Below are positions 8,701 through 16,381 of a DNA stretch of 64,000 nucleotides, piece after piece. This DNA is from DUQW01 sp050953825 (GTDB taxonomy: Bacteria > Bacillota_I > Bacilli_A > Acholeplasmatales > Acholeplasmataceae), in NCBI GenBank assembly GCA_050953825.1, contig JBMNNF010000009.1, positions 143,262-207,261 of the forward strand, in the 5' to 3' direction. How positions within the stretch are numbered: the stretch's first letter is position 1; the number at the start of each line of letters is the position of its first letter. The translations under genes and the position numbers were made by a program. The notes under the pieces are model-generated. The model made no database searches, had not been told where the DNA came from, and was given only the letters and a program-made list of their open reading frames with translations.

Positions 8701-8727
8701 ATTTGAATATTCAAATTAAATGTTATA
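8701..8727 (+). promoter_or_regulatory. Perfect 16-bp palindrome and -10 box between fabK and the thioesterase gene
   Basis: ATTTGAATATTCAAAT (8701-8716) is its own reverse complement. It lies just upstream of a TATAAT box and of the thioesterase start, in the divergent region shared with fabK. The TTTGA/TCAAA half-sites resemble those bound by MarR-type fatty-acid regulators such as FabT, but FabT sites usually have a 3-base centre and this one has four. Operator function is inferred. Confidence 0.45.
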
Positions 8728-8747
8728 ATAAGTTATAGGTGATTGAT

Positions 8748-9158
8748 ATGGAAAAGTATATACACAAAGTTTTTTATTATGAGACTGATAAAATGGGAGT
8801 GGTTCACCACTCTAACTATATTAGATGGATGGAAGAAGCGAGAATTCATTTTTTAGAGCAAATTGGCTTTGGTTATGACAAATTAGAAAAAGAAGGGATC
8901 GTTTCTCCTGTAATTAGAGTTGAGTGTGATTATAAAGCCCCAACTACTTTTGGTGATAAAGTCTTAATTGAAGTTAGTGTATTTGAATTTAGAGGGGTTA
9001 AGTTAACAATTAGTTATATTATGACAAATGTTAAAACTGGTGATTTAGTCTTAACGGGAAAAACATATCACGTTTTTCTTGATAATCATAACCGACCAAT
9101 GATTTTAAAAAAAGATTTTCCGTTGTTGGATAAAGCCTTAAAAGAATTAGTTAAGTAA
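8748..9158 (+). CDS. Acyl-CoA thioesterase, YbgC/FadM-type hotdog protein
   Basis: A predicted single-domain 4HBT thioesterase that cleaves acyl-CoA or acyl-ACP thioesters. The diagnostic YbgC-type motif YETDKMGVVHHSNYIRWMEE is at about residues 10-29; it contains the catalytic Asp (D in ETD) and the following HxxNY. The length of 136 residues is normal. ATG 8748 is preferred over the upstream GTG at 8739 because AGGTGATTGAT precedes it at good spacing. Located opposite fabK-fabZ, it may trim or recycle acyl chains. The substrate cannot be told from sequence. Confidence 0.88.
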   Translation: MEKYIHKVFYYETDKMGVVHHSNYIRWMEEARIHFLEQIGFGYDKLEKEGIVSPVIRVECDYKAPTTFGDKVLIEVSVFEFRGVKLTISYIMTNVKTGDLVLTGKTYHVFLDNHNRPMILKKDFPLLDKALKELVK

Positions 9159-9291
9159 GTTTCATTTCAAAAGGTGGCATAAAAAAGATTTTAAAACAAT
9201 CATAAACCCATGAAAAAAGATACCTTTTAGATACTTTACTAACTCACTTTGCAAAAAATGTTATAATAAACATAGGAAGTAGCGTGATATT

Positions 9292-9951
9292 TTGAAAATT
9301 ATTAATTACATTATTAGAGTAACATCTGTTTTATCGATAGTCGGAGCTATTTTATTGTATGTCCTTCATGGTAAAAGTGAAGGTCAAATATTAGGTCGTA
9401 CTTTTCCAGTAATTTTTTCTAGTATTATTATTTTTATTGTTACTTTTTTGCCGAATATGTTATTAAAGAAAAATATAGAAATACCTAAGCTTACATACGG
9501 CATTCTACTTGGAACCATCATTTTATCAATGGGTGGCGGTTATGTTTTAATGTTGTATCATCGTTTAAACTACTTTGATACATTTGTTCATTTCATTAAT
9601 GGGATTATTTTGGTTTTAGGATTTTTTGTTGTTGTCTATTATTTTGTAAAAGATCCTAAAGAACATATTTTTGCCATTATTCTTTTATCAGTTTTAGCAG
9701 CAATATCCCTTGGAACCATTTGGGAAATCTTTGAGTTTGTAGTTGATCTGATCGTGCCTGGTAGTAATATGCAACGATTTCAAGATCTTAAAACTGGTGA
9801 AAATCTTGTAGGACAAGCAGCATTAATGGATACTATGATTGATATTGTTGTCGATACTTTAGGGGCCATTCTTGGTGGATTGATACTACGTATCGACTAC
9901 TTAAGAAGACATATATTAATTGATTCAATTGTTTTAAGGAAAATCGAATAA
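9292..9951 (+). CDS. YjdF/DUF2238-like multi-pass membrane protein
   Basis: A 219-residue integral membrane protein with about six hydrophobic segments. Conserved polar positions inside the membrane resemble the DUF2238/YjdF group: YFDTFVHFINGI at about 98-109, WEIFEFVVDL at about 144-153, and a late DTMIDIVVDTLGA at about 180-192. The function is unknown. The start is a TTG; an in-frame TGA lies just upstream and there is only a weak GGAAG site, so the start is uncertain. It ends in a hairpin shared with the convergent CBS-domain gene. Confidence 0.7.
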   Translation: MKIINYIIRVTSVLSIVGAILLYVLHGKSEGQILGRTFPVIFSSIIIFIVTFLPNMLLKKNIEIPKLTYGILLGTIILSMGGGYVLMLYHRLNYFDTFVHFINGIILVLGFFVVVYYFVKDPKEHIFAIILLSVLAAISLGTIWEIFEFVVDLIVPGSNMQRFQDLKTGENLVGQAALMDTMIDIVVDTLGAILGGLILRIDYLRRHILIDSIVLRKIE

Positions 9952-9966
9952 TATTTAACAACATTT

Positions 9967-9997
9967 AAAAAGGGTGTAGATTTTTTACACCCTTTTT
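9967..9997. terminator. Bidirectional terminator
   Basis: A perfect 12-bp stem, AAAAAGGGTGTA with TACACCCTTTTT, around a short T-rich loop, flanked by A and T runs on opposite sides. It serves the YjdF-like gene (+) and the CNNM/CBS gene (-), which converge here. Confidence 0.85.
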
Positions 9998-10002
9998 CGA
10001 TA

Positions 10003-11415
10003 TTAAATACTTTCTTCAGATTCGATTTCAACTTTTAAATCAATCGCTTTAATTCTTCGTTTTTGAACTTTCTCAATTAAGAATTTCAACTTATAAACCG
10101 TTTTAGTTCCTTTATCTCCAACATATTCCTCTTTAGTATGAGTCAAATTAACGGTTTGACCGGTTTTAGGTAGATCCTCTAGTTCATGATATAGAAATCC
10201 GCCAAGAAGAGAATAAGTACTTTCTGGAGCATTTCCTAACTCAAGTTCTTCAAATAATTCTACCAACGGAATTTCTGGACTAACTTTATAATGATTAGTT
10301 TCCACTTCAGTCAATAATTCAGCATCAACTTCATCATACTCATCATAAATTTCTCCAACTAATTCCTCAAGAGCATCCTCCATAGTAACGATACCACTAG
10401 TTCCGCCGTATTCATCAACGACAATGGCAAAATGTTTTTTAATTTGTTGCATATTGGTAATCAAATCATCAACTTTAGTGGATTTATTAACATAGTAAGG
10501 TTCACTAATTAAGGTTTTAATATCAATACTATCACAATCATCTTTAGCTTTAACAACTGCAATTAAGAAATCTTTTTCTGATAACACTCCAATAATATTA
10601 TCTTTATCATCTTCATATACTGGAATTCGCGAATATTGATATTCATCAAAAGTATTAATAATTTCCTCACAGGTAGCATTGACATTAATTGCAATAATAT
10701 CAATTCTTGGCGTCATAATATCATAAGCTGTTACTTTATCTAGTAAAAGAGCGCTTTGAATTAAATCAGCATGTTCTTCATCAATTACTCCTTCATCTTC
10801 CATAACATCCACTAATTTTTCTAATTCCTCGCCTGTAACTGTAGCTTCTGTAGGTTTTTCTTTACTTCTAATTGAAAATAATTTTTTGATACCAATAAAC
10901 AAATATGTAAGAGGGGTAAATATTTTGGTAAGAACCCACATTAATGGAGCCACCTTAACAAATAACCTCTCTCCATTTTCTTTGGCAAATGTTTTTGGCA
11001 AAATTTCACCAAAAGTAAGGATTAAAAACGTCATTACTGCAGTCGAAACAATCCCTGCAAGAGAAGCATTTTCTACAACTCTAGCAAAGATATATCCAGC
11101 GATGGTAGAAGCACCAATATTTACAATATTATTACCAATTAGTATGGCAGTGACTGTTTTATCAAAATTTTCCGCAAGGGAAATCGCTTTTCTTGCACCT
11201 TTAACTTTCTCATCAGCTAATGTATGTAATCTTAATAAACTTGAGCTTGATATTGCTGTCTCTGTAGCTGAAAAGAACGCAGACATAATAACACAAAATA
11301 CTATTACTACAAGCAATATAATATCACTTGTTAAAGTATTTGAGCTTAAAAATTTATTCGTTAATATAATCATTAACATACTCGGGTCAACGTCGGTCAA
11401 CGGAACCAATTTCAA
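10003..11415 (-). CDS. CNNM/CorC (HlyC) family transporter-associated protein with CBS domains
   Basis: A multi-domain membrane protein of the hemolysin-C/CNNM group, linked to magnesium or cobalt efflux. Order: CNNM transmembrane domain (about residues 20-195, with SAFFSATETAISS and FGEILPKTFA), two CBS motifs (starting at YDIMTPRIDI and ISEPYYVNKS, nucleotide-binding), then the C-terminal CorC_HlyC domain (YKVSPEIPLVELFEEL). Length is typical. A TTG at 11415 is chosen because AAAGGAG lies six bases upstream; the GTG at 11421 is too close to it. Monocistronic, directly followed upstream by the insertion sequence. Confidence 0.93.
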   Translation of the reverse strand: MKLVPLTDVDPSMLMIILTNKFLSSNTLTSDIILLVVIVFCVIMSAFFSATETAISSSSLLRLHTLADEKVKGARKAISLAENFDKTVTAILIGNNIVNIGASTIAGYIFARVVENASLAGIVSTAVMTFLILTFGEILPKTFAKENGERLFVKVAPLMWVLTKIFTPLTYLFIGIKKLFSIRSKEKPTEATVTGEELEKLVDVMEDEGVIDEEHADLIQSALLLDKVTAYDIMTPRIDIIAINVNATCEEIINTFDEYQYSRIPVYEDDKDNIIGVLSEKDFLIAVVKAKDDCDSIDIKTLISEPYYVNKSTKVDDLITNMQQIKKHFAIVVDEYGGTSGIVTMEDALEELVGEIYDEYDEVDAELLTEVETNHYKVSPEIPLVELFEELELGNAPESTYSLLGGFLYHELEDLPKTGQTVNLTHTKEEYVGDKGTKTVYKLKFLIEKVQKRRIKAIDLKVEIESEESI

Positions 11416-11497
11416 ACACACTCCTTTTGTATCTATTGATTGATGATGTTATTTTATCACATTTATGAACATTTTGTAAATGGATTTATATATTATA

Positions 11498-11505
11498 ACT
11501 AAATA
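11498..11505. repeat. Left target-site duplication of the insertion sequence
   Basis: The 8-base direct repeat ACTAAATA touches the left end of the element; the matching copy is at 12303-12310. IS1595-family transposition duplicates 8 bases. Confidence 0.75.
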
Positions 11506-12302
11506 CGCACTTGACTACTTAAGCTCACTTGCTATTCTGCTTCCCTCGCCATAAGGCACCGAGGAAAGAATCTTTTTTTATTAAATCTAATAGATTTATA
11601 TAAATATCTTTCTTTCTGAGATTAAATCTATACTCACATTCTCTTATGTAAAGATGAAAGTATTTCTTATTAATACCTTTGAATTTGTATAATCTCGTCT
11701 TAACATATGACCAAAATGATTCAATGGTATTTGTGTGCGTTTCTCCTCTTACATATTCTTTTATTGAATGGTTAACCGTAAAGTGATAATACCCTTTTAC
11801 CTTTAAATATTCATAAGATTTATGTTGGTCTGTGCATATTATACACGATTTATCTACTTTACGTTTAATTATCTCAAAAACCGTCTTAGTTTTTACATTT
11901 GGAATAATCTTTGTATAGGCATTACCGCCTCTTTCTATTATTCCCAACACTATCAGTTTTTTAGATAACTTGCCATTTTTCAAACGCACCCTTTTCGATC
12001 CATAATAACTTTCATCTATTTCTACTACTGTATTTTTAAAATAAAAATTCCTTTTGTAGTGAGTATAGATAAGCTTTCGAAATAGATTATAATACTTATT
12101 TATGGTGTTTTTATTTATTATTAGAAGTTTACTTGCTTGTGTAGCTGTAAGATCTTCTGAAAAACACCTAAGTATTTTATCTAATTCGGAATGCTTTAAT
12201 CTGTGCCTTTGTACTTTCATAGTTGACCCCCTTGTAGAAGTCAAGTGCGAATTTTGGGTCTTGACCGCTTATTTATTAATTTCGCTTATTTAGTCAAGAC
12301 CC
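11506..12302 (-). mobile_element. Complete insertion sequence, IS1595 family (ISXO2-type transposase)
   Basis: A 797-bp element flanked by an 8-base direct repeat (ACTAAATA). The ends are imperfect inverted repeats: left CGCACTTGACTACTTAAGC, right (read inward) GGGTCTTGACTAAATAAGC, matching at 14 of 19 positions. One transposase gene fills it on the minus strand. The right end has a second, inner copy of the left terminus, AGTCAAGTGCG at 12239-12249, exactly complementary to 11506-11516. It also has a 10-bp hairpin pair, GGGTCTTGAC (12256-12265) and GTCAAGACCC (12293-12302). The sharp target duplication indicates a recent, intact insertion. Confidence 0.85.
11525..12220 (-). CDS. IS1595-family DDE transposase
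   Basis: A 231-residue transposase of the ISXO2/IS1595 type. It has an N-terminal helix-turn-helix (TATQASKLLIINKNTINKYY), then the DDE-like catalytic core: first Asp in VVEIDESYYGSK, second Asp in IICTDQHKSYEYLKV, then the N-H motif FTVNHSIKEYV and the terminal acidic residue in NTIESFWSYVKTRLYKFKG. All catalytic residues are present and the frame is intact, so it is probably active. ATG 12220 is preferred over TTG 12244 because of an AAGGGGG ribosome site. It is somewhat short for the family, lacking an evident N-terminal zinc ribbon. Confidence 0.93.
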   Translation of the reverse strand: MKVQRHRLKHSELDKILRCFSEDLTATQASKLLIINKNTINKYYNLFRKLIYTHYKRNFYFKNTVVEIDESYYGSKRVRLKNGKLSKKLIVLGIIERGGNAYTKIIPNVKTKTVFEIIKRKVDKSCIICTDQHKSYEYLKVKGYYHFTVNHSIKEYVRGETHTNTIESFWSYVKTRLYKFKGINKKYFHLYIRECEYRFNLRKKDIYINLLDLIKKDSFLGALWRGKQNSK

Positions 12303-12310
12303 ACTAAATA
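12303..12310. repeat. Right target-site duplication of the insertion sequence
   Basis: The second copy of ACTAAATA, abutting the right end of the element. The following 200 bases up to the next promoter (12311-12520) are AT-rich, and I see no gene or clear structure in them. Confidence 0.75.
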
Positions 12311-12522
12311 ATATATACATTCGTTTGAAAATAAATACCTTAGTAATCAATAAATTTTTCATAAAAAATATCTAATAATATTAATTGATAATCAAAGGTT
12401 AATTGTTACTGGTTCATTAGAATGATCAGTTATAAAATTAATTGAGGATTGAATTAGTTTTACTAGTTAGATCATTTATTTGATTTGATAATATTATTGT
12501 AAAATATATGCTTTATTTTTAA

Positions 12523-12576
12523 TTGCCCTTTCTTATCATATCTAAATATGATAAAATAAAGATGTAAGCGCTACCA
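12523..12576 (+). promoter_or_regulatory. Promoter with perfect palindrome and a CcpA cre site for the keto-acid operon
   Basis: A -35 TTGCCC (12523-12528) and a -10 TATGAT (12547-12552) are 18 bases apart. A perfect inverted repeat, TTATCATAT (12533-12541) and ATATGATAA (12546-12554), covers the spacer and -10 box. Just downstream TGTAAGCGCTACCA (12563-12576) matches 13 of 14 positions of the catabolite-response consensus TGWAANCGNTNWCA. Position downstream of the start predicts repression by CcpA when good sugars are present, plus control by a second, unidentified regulator. Confidence 0.65.
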
Positions 12577-12608
12577 TATCGTTAAATAAATTTAAAAGGA
12601 GGCAATTT

Positions 12609-13691
12609 ATGGATAAAAAAGGTATGTTATTTGAAAGAATGAAAGAATTTGAGTTTGAACAAGTCGTCTATTTCTATGATGACACAACTGATTTAAAGGG
12701 TATCATAGTGATTCATGATACTACATTAGGACCAGCTTTAGGTGGTGCTAGAATTTGGAATTATGAAAACGAGGAAGAAGCTTTGATTGATTGTATGAGG
12801 TTAGCTCGCGGAATGACTTATAAGTCGAGTGCTGCTGGACTTAATTTAGGTGGAGGAAAGGCAGTTATTATCGGTGATGCTAGCAAAGTCAAATCTGAAG
12901 CTTTTTTTAGGGCTTTTGGACGTTATGTTCAAAGTTTAAATGGGCGTTATATCACTGCCGAAGATGTTAATACAACGACTGAAGATATGGGATATATCGC
13001 TATGGAAACTGACTATGTCGTAGGTTTAGAAGGAAAATCAGGTAATCCTAGTCCCATTACCGCTTTAGGTACTTTTTATAGTCTTAAAGGTTGTTTAGAA
13101 CATAAGTTTGATACTGATGATGTCAGTAAATTCTCTTATGCAGTTCAAGGTGTTGGTGAAACCGGAAGTAATTTAGTTCGCTACTTAAGCGAAGAAGGGG
13201 CTACCGATATTCGAGTAAGTGATATTAACAAGTGGAATTTAGATAAAATTACATCTAAATTTCCACATGTAAAAGTAGTCGATCCTGATAAGATTTACTC
13301 AGAAAATGTTGATGTTTTTGTTCCTTGTGCTCTTGGTGGTGTTTTGAATGATAAAACTATTCCAAAATTAAAAGCGAAAATAGTTTGTGGAACATCTAAT
13401 AATGTCTTGTTAGATGAGGATAGACACGCTGATATGTTAATGAAGCGAAATATTTTATATGCTCCAGATTTTGTAATAAATGCTGGTGGTGTGATTAACG
13501 TTTATCATGAAATGCGTGGTTATAACCGTGACAATGTCATTGCTGATATTAAATTAATTAAAAACAGATTGTTAGAAATATTCAAGATTGCTGAAGAACA
13601 AAAAATTAATAATCAAAAAGCTGCTAAAGTATTTGCCGAAAATAGAATTAAAGCCCTCAAAGAAATAAGAAGTAACTTTATTAAAAGGTGA
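12609..13691 (+). CDS. bcd: Leucine/branched-chain amino-acid dehydrogenase
   Basis: A 360-residue NAD-dependent dehydrogenase of the Glu/Leu/Phe/Val family. It reversibly deaminates leucine, valine and isoleucine to the 2-keto acids. Matches to Bacillus leucine dehydrogenase are long: IHDTTLGPALGGARIW at about 36-51, GMTYKSSAAGLNLGGGKAVI with the catalytic lysine in GGGK, then GRYITAEDVNTT. The Rossmann half has VQGVGETGSNLVRYL, PCALGGVLND and APDFVINAGGVINV. AAAGGAGG precedes ATG 12609. It is the first gene of a five-gene operon with the keto-acid:ferredoxin oxidoreductase, directly coupling deamination to oxidation. Confidence 0.95.
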   Translation: MDKKGMLFERMKEFEFEQVVYFYDDTTDLKGIIVIHDTTLGPALGGARIWNYENEEEALIDCMRLARGMTYKSSAAGLNLGGGKAVIIGDASKVKSEAFFRAFGRYVQSLNGRYITAEDVNTTTEDMGYIAMETDYVVGLEGKSGNPSPITALGTFYSLKGCLEHKFDTDDVSKFSYAVQGVGETGSNLVRYLSEEGATDIRVSDINKWNLDKITSKFPHVKVVDPDKIYSENVDVFVPCALGGVLNDKTIPKLKAKIVCGTSNNVLLDEDRHADMLMKRNILYAPDFVINAGGVINVYHEMRGYNRDNVIADIKLIKNRLLEIFKIAEEQKINNQKAAKVFAENRIKALKEIRSNFIKR

Positions 13692-13695
13692 TCTT

Positions 13696-13914
13696 ATGTC
13701 CAAATATTATTTAAAATTTGATGATGACAGATGTAAAGGATGCGGGTTATGCGTTAATTTTTGTCCACGTAAAATTCTTGAATTGGATGAAACTAGAATC
13801 AACAAACAAGGTTATCCTTTAGTCAACGTAACTGATCCAGATAAGTGTATTGGTTGCGCCCACTGCGCAATAATTTGTCCTGATTCAGTAATTGAGGTGT
13901 ATAAGAATGAGTAA
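13696..13914 (+). CDS. 2-oxoacid:ferredoxin oxidoreductase, ferredoxin-like delta subunit
   Basis: A 72-residue two-[4Fe-4S] protein. It carries two complete cluster motifs, CKGCGLCVNFCP (residues 14-25) and CIGCAHCAIICP (about 53-64). It passes electrons from the thiamine-diphosphate subunit to external ferredoxin. It lies four bases after bcd, and the next gene starts inside its last codons, so the subunits are translationally coupled. The four-subunit arrangement (delta, alpha, beta, gamma) is that of VOR/KOR enzymes. Confidence 0.94.
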   Translation: MSKYYLKFDDDRCKGCGLCVNFCPRKILELDETRINKQGYPLVNVTDPDKCIGCAHCAIICPDSVIEVYKNE

Positions 13915-14989
13915 AAAAGAGTTAATTAAAGGAAACTATGCTATCGCATTGGCAGCAATTAAAGCGAATATTGACGGATTTTTTGGCTATCCAATTACAC
14001 CACAAAATGAAGTTCCAGAATTTCTATCAAAAATGTTACCTGAAAGAGGTAAAGTGTTTGTTCAAGCTGAATCAGAAATTGCCGCAGCACAAATGGTTTA
14101 CGGAGCTGCTGCAGCTGGTAAAAGAGTAATGACGTCATCGTCATCAGTCGGAATCGCGCTAAAGCAAGAAACATTTTCATATTTATGTGGATCAGAACTA
14201 CCATGTGTGATTGTCTCAGTTATGAGAGCTGGTCCTGGTCTTGGGGGAATTCAACCGTCTCAAGGAGATTATTACCAGGCAACTCGTGGTGGTGGTAATG
14301 GCGATTATAATTTACTTGTCTATGCTCCCGAATCAATTGCAGAAACACTCAAATATATTCAGGAAGGTTTCGAAGTAGCTGAATACTATCGTAATCCAGT
14401 CATGGTATTGGTTGATGGTTTAATTGGTCAAATGATGGAATCAGTTGATTTAAATGTTGAAGTTAAAAAGCGAACTAGTCCCCATCAAGATTGGGCCGCT
14501 AACGGTATGCGAAACCATCCTGGCCGAAATATTATTAACAGCTTATTTTTAGATCCACAAAAACTATATGAACATAACTTAAAACTTAAGAAAAAATATG
14601 ACCAGATGCGAAAAGACGAAGTCTTATACGAATTAGTTAATATGGAAAATGCTGACTACATAATCGTAGCATACGGAACTATGGCTAGAATCTCACGATC
14701 AGCAATTCAAACACTTAAAAAAGAAGGAATCAATGTTGGAATGATTCGACCAATTACCGTTTGGCCGTTCCCTCAAGAGGCTTTTGATCATATTCCAAAA
14801 ACCTGTAAAGGAATTTTAACAGTCGAGCTAAGTATGGGTCAAATGGTCGATGATGTCTTAATTTCGAATAACGGTCGCCTGCCAGTAGCCTTTTATGGTA
14901 AAGCTGGTGGTATCGTTATCGATTCAACCGAAATAGAAGATGTTATTAGAAATTTCAAAAAGTGGGTGATTAAAGATGCAAGTTTATAA
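13907..14989 (+). CDS. vorB: 2-oxoacid:ferredoxin oxidoreductase alpha subunit (VorB-type)
   Basis: The 360-residue alpha subunit combines the pyrimidine-binding domain (FFGYPITPQNEVPEFLS at about 26-42, QAESEIAAAQMVYGAAAAG, MTSSSSVGIALKQE) and the C-terminal transketolase-like domain (ending MVDDVLISN and FYGKAGG). It matches subunits annotated 3-methyl-2-oxobutanoate dehydrogenase VorB. ATG 13907 with upstream GAGGTG is used rather than the TTG at 13892. Being in an operon with leucine dehydrogenase, branched-chain keto acids are the likely substrates; 2-oxoglutarate (KOR) is the alternative. Confidence 0.93.
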   Translation: MSKKELIKGNYAIALAAIKANIDGFFGYPITPQNEVPEFLSKMLPERGKVFVQAESEIAAAQMVYGAAAAGKRVMTSSSSVGIALKQETFSYLCGSELPCVIVSVMRAGPGLGGIQPSQGDYYQATRGGGNGDYNLLVYAPESIAETLKYIQEGFEVAEYYRNPVMVLVDGLIGQMMESVDLNVEVKKRTSPHQDWAANGMRNHPGRNIINSLFLDPQKLYEHNLKLKKKYDQMRKDEVLYELVNMENADYIIVAYGTMARISRSAIQTLKKEGINVGMIRPITVWPFPQEAFDHIPKTCKGILTVELSMGQMVDDVLISNNGRLPVAFYGKAGGIVIDSTEIEDVIRNFKKWVIKDASL

Positions 14990-15716
14990 GAAAACTAAAG
15001 GCTTAACCGATAGAGCCACTTCATTTTGCCCAGGATGTACCCATGGAATCCTTCATAAATTAGTTGCGGAAGTATTAGATGAATTAGGGATTTTGGATAA
15101 AACTGTAGGCATTGCCTCTGTTGGATGTTCAGTTATGGCGTATGAATTTATTAATTGTGATTTTATTCAAGCCGCCCATGGCCGAGCTTTAGCTGTAGCT
15201 ACTGGTGTCAAAAGAGTATTACCTGAAAATGTAGTTTTCACTTATCAAGGTGATGGCGATTTAGCATCTATAGGAATTGCGGAAACAATTCATGCTGCTA
15301 ATCGCGGTGAAAATCTCACCGTAATATTTGCTAATAATGCGATTTATGGTATGACCGGAGGTCAAATGGCTCCAACAACGCTACCAGCACAAGTTACTAC
15401 CACTAGTCCACTTGGAAGAAATCCCGAAACTCAAGGAAACCCAATTCCGATTAGTGAAATGTTAGCGCAAATTAAGGGTGTAGCTTATGTTGAACGAGTG
15501 GCCCTAACTAGTCCACAAGCAGCTATCCGTATTAAACGTTCAATTAAAAAAGCGTTTGAATATCAAATGGAGGGACTAGGTTTTTCACTAATTGAAGTAT
15601 TATCAACTTGTCCAGTAAACTTCCGTAAAACTCCAGCTCAAGCTATGAAAGATGTTCAAAATGAAATGACCAAAGTTTATCCACTTGGGGTATATAAGGA
15701 TGTGAAAAAACTATGA
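14976..15716 (+). CDS. 2-oxoacid:ferredoxin oxidoreductase beta subunit (thiamine diphosphate-binding)
   Basis: The 246-residue beta subunit binds thiamine diphosphate and carries the site of keto-acid decarboxylation. Visible motifs: FCPGCTHGILHK at residues 17-28 (cluster-associated Cys and His), GCSVMAYEF, HGRALAVATGVK, and the ThDP/Mg signature YQGDGDLASIG followed by NNAIYGMTGGQMAPTT. It starts inside the last codons of the alpha gene (overlap 14 bases) and overlaps gamma by four. Product is acyl-CoA plus CO2 and reduced ferredoxin. Confidence 0.94.
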   Translation: MQVYKKTKGLTDRATSFCPGCTHGILHKLVAEVLDELGILDKTVGIASVGCSVMAYEFINCDFIQAAHGRALAVATGVKRVLPENVVFTYQGDGDLASIGIAETIHAANRGENLTVIFANNAIYGMTGGQMAPTTLPAQVTTTSPLGRNPETQGNPIPISEMLAQIKGVAYVERVALTSPQAAIRIKRSIKKAFEYQMEGLGFSLIEVLSTCPVNFRKTPAQAMKDVQNEMTKVYPLGVYKDVKKL

Positions 15717-16225
15717 CATATCAAATCAGAATTGCAGGCTTTGGCGGTCAAGGAGTAATGGTTTTGGGTCAAATGTTAGCTTGGAGTGCCACTAAAGTGG
15801 GGCTCAATGCTATGTTTGTTCCAACATATGGACCAGAAACTAGAGGTGGAACCGCTAATTGTATGGTGACTATTTCCCAAGATAGAATCTATTCACCGAT
15901 TTTTATTGATGCTGATTACTTTATCGCCTTTAATGAACCATCATATAATAAATTTAAAAATCAAGTAAAAAAAGATGGTACTATCATCTATAATTCAACA
16001 TTGATTCATAATGTGGATGAAACAAGTATTTCGATTGCGGTTCCCGCTACAGAAATCGCAATTAATTTAGGGGAACCAAGATCAGTTAATATTGTTTTAC
16101 TAGGTGAATTTTTAAGAAAAACTAAATTATTTAAGGAAGGTACGATATTAGAAGCTTTGGAATATTTTTTAGGTAATAAAAAGGAAACTATTGAAGTTAA
16201 TAGAAAAGCACTAAATTTTAAGTAA
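15713..16225 (+). CDS. 2-oxoacid:ferredoxin oxidoreductase gamma subunit
   Basis: The 170-residue gamma subunit holds the POR/KOR gamma domain that contacts coenzyme A. It begins with the usual IRIAGFGGQGVMVLGQMLA and continues PTYGPETRGGTANCMVTIS at about 43-61. It starts at the ATGA overlap with the beta gene and closes the operon, which ends in a clear hairpin. With delta, alpha and beta subunits next to it the complex is complete. Confidence 0.94.
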   Translation: MTYQIRIAGFGGQGVMVLGQMLAWSATKVGLNAMFVPTYGPETRGGTANCMVTISQDRIYSPIFIDADYFIAFNEPSYNKFKNQVKKDGTIIYNSTLIHNVDETSISIAVPATEIAINLGEPRSVNIVLLGEFLRKTKLFKEGTILEALEYFLGNKKETIEVNRKALNFK

Positions 16226-16242
16226 ATTAAAAGATTAACATT

Positions 16243-16280
16243 AAAAGACATAATAGGCAACAATTTCTATTATGTCTTTT
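16243..16280 (+). terminator. Terminator of the keto-acid operon
   Basis: A perfect 14-bp stem, AAAAGACATAATAG (16243-16256) with CTATTATGTCTTTT (16267-16280), around a 10-base loop and followed by T-rich sequence. Confidence 0.88.
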
Positions 16281-16381
16281 TATTTACCACAAAATGATAA
16301 TTGCTTTACAATGCTATACAATTAGTAAATCCCTATACATTTTATAAATAAAATGTTAAAATTAAAATTGAGGTGAAAATG

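Noticed and set aside
8701..8716. A definite FabT or FapR binding site
   Set aside because: The half-sites resemble FabT sites but the central spacing differs by one base, and there is no FapR consensus; kept only as a palindrome.
12239..12249. Right end of the insertion sequence at the exact inverted copy of the left terminus
   Set aside because: The 8 bases outside this point do not match the left flank, while those outside 12302 do, so 12302 is the better boundary.
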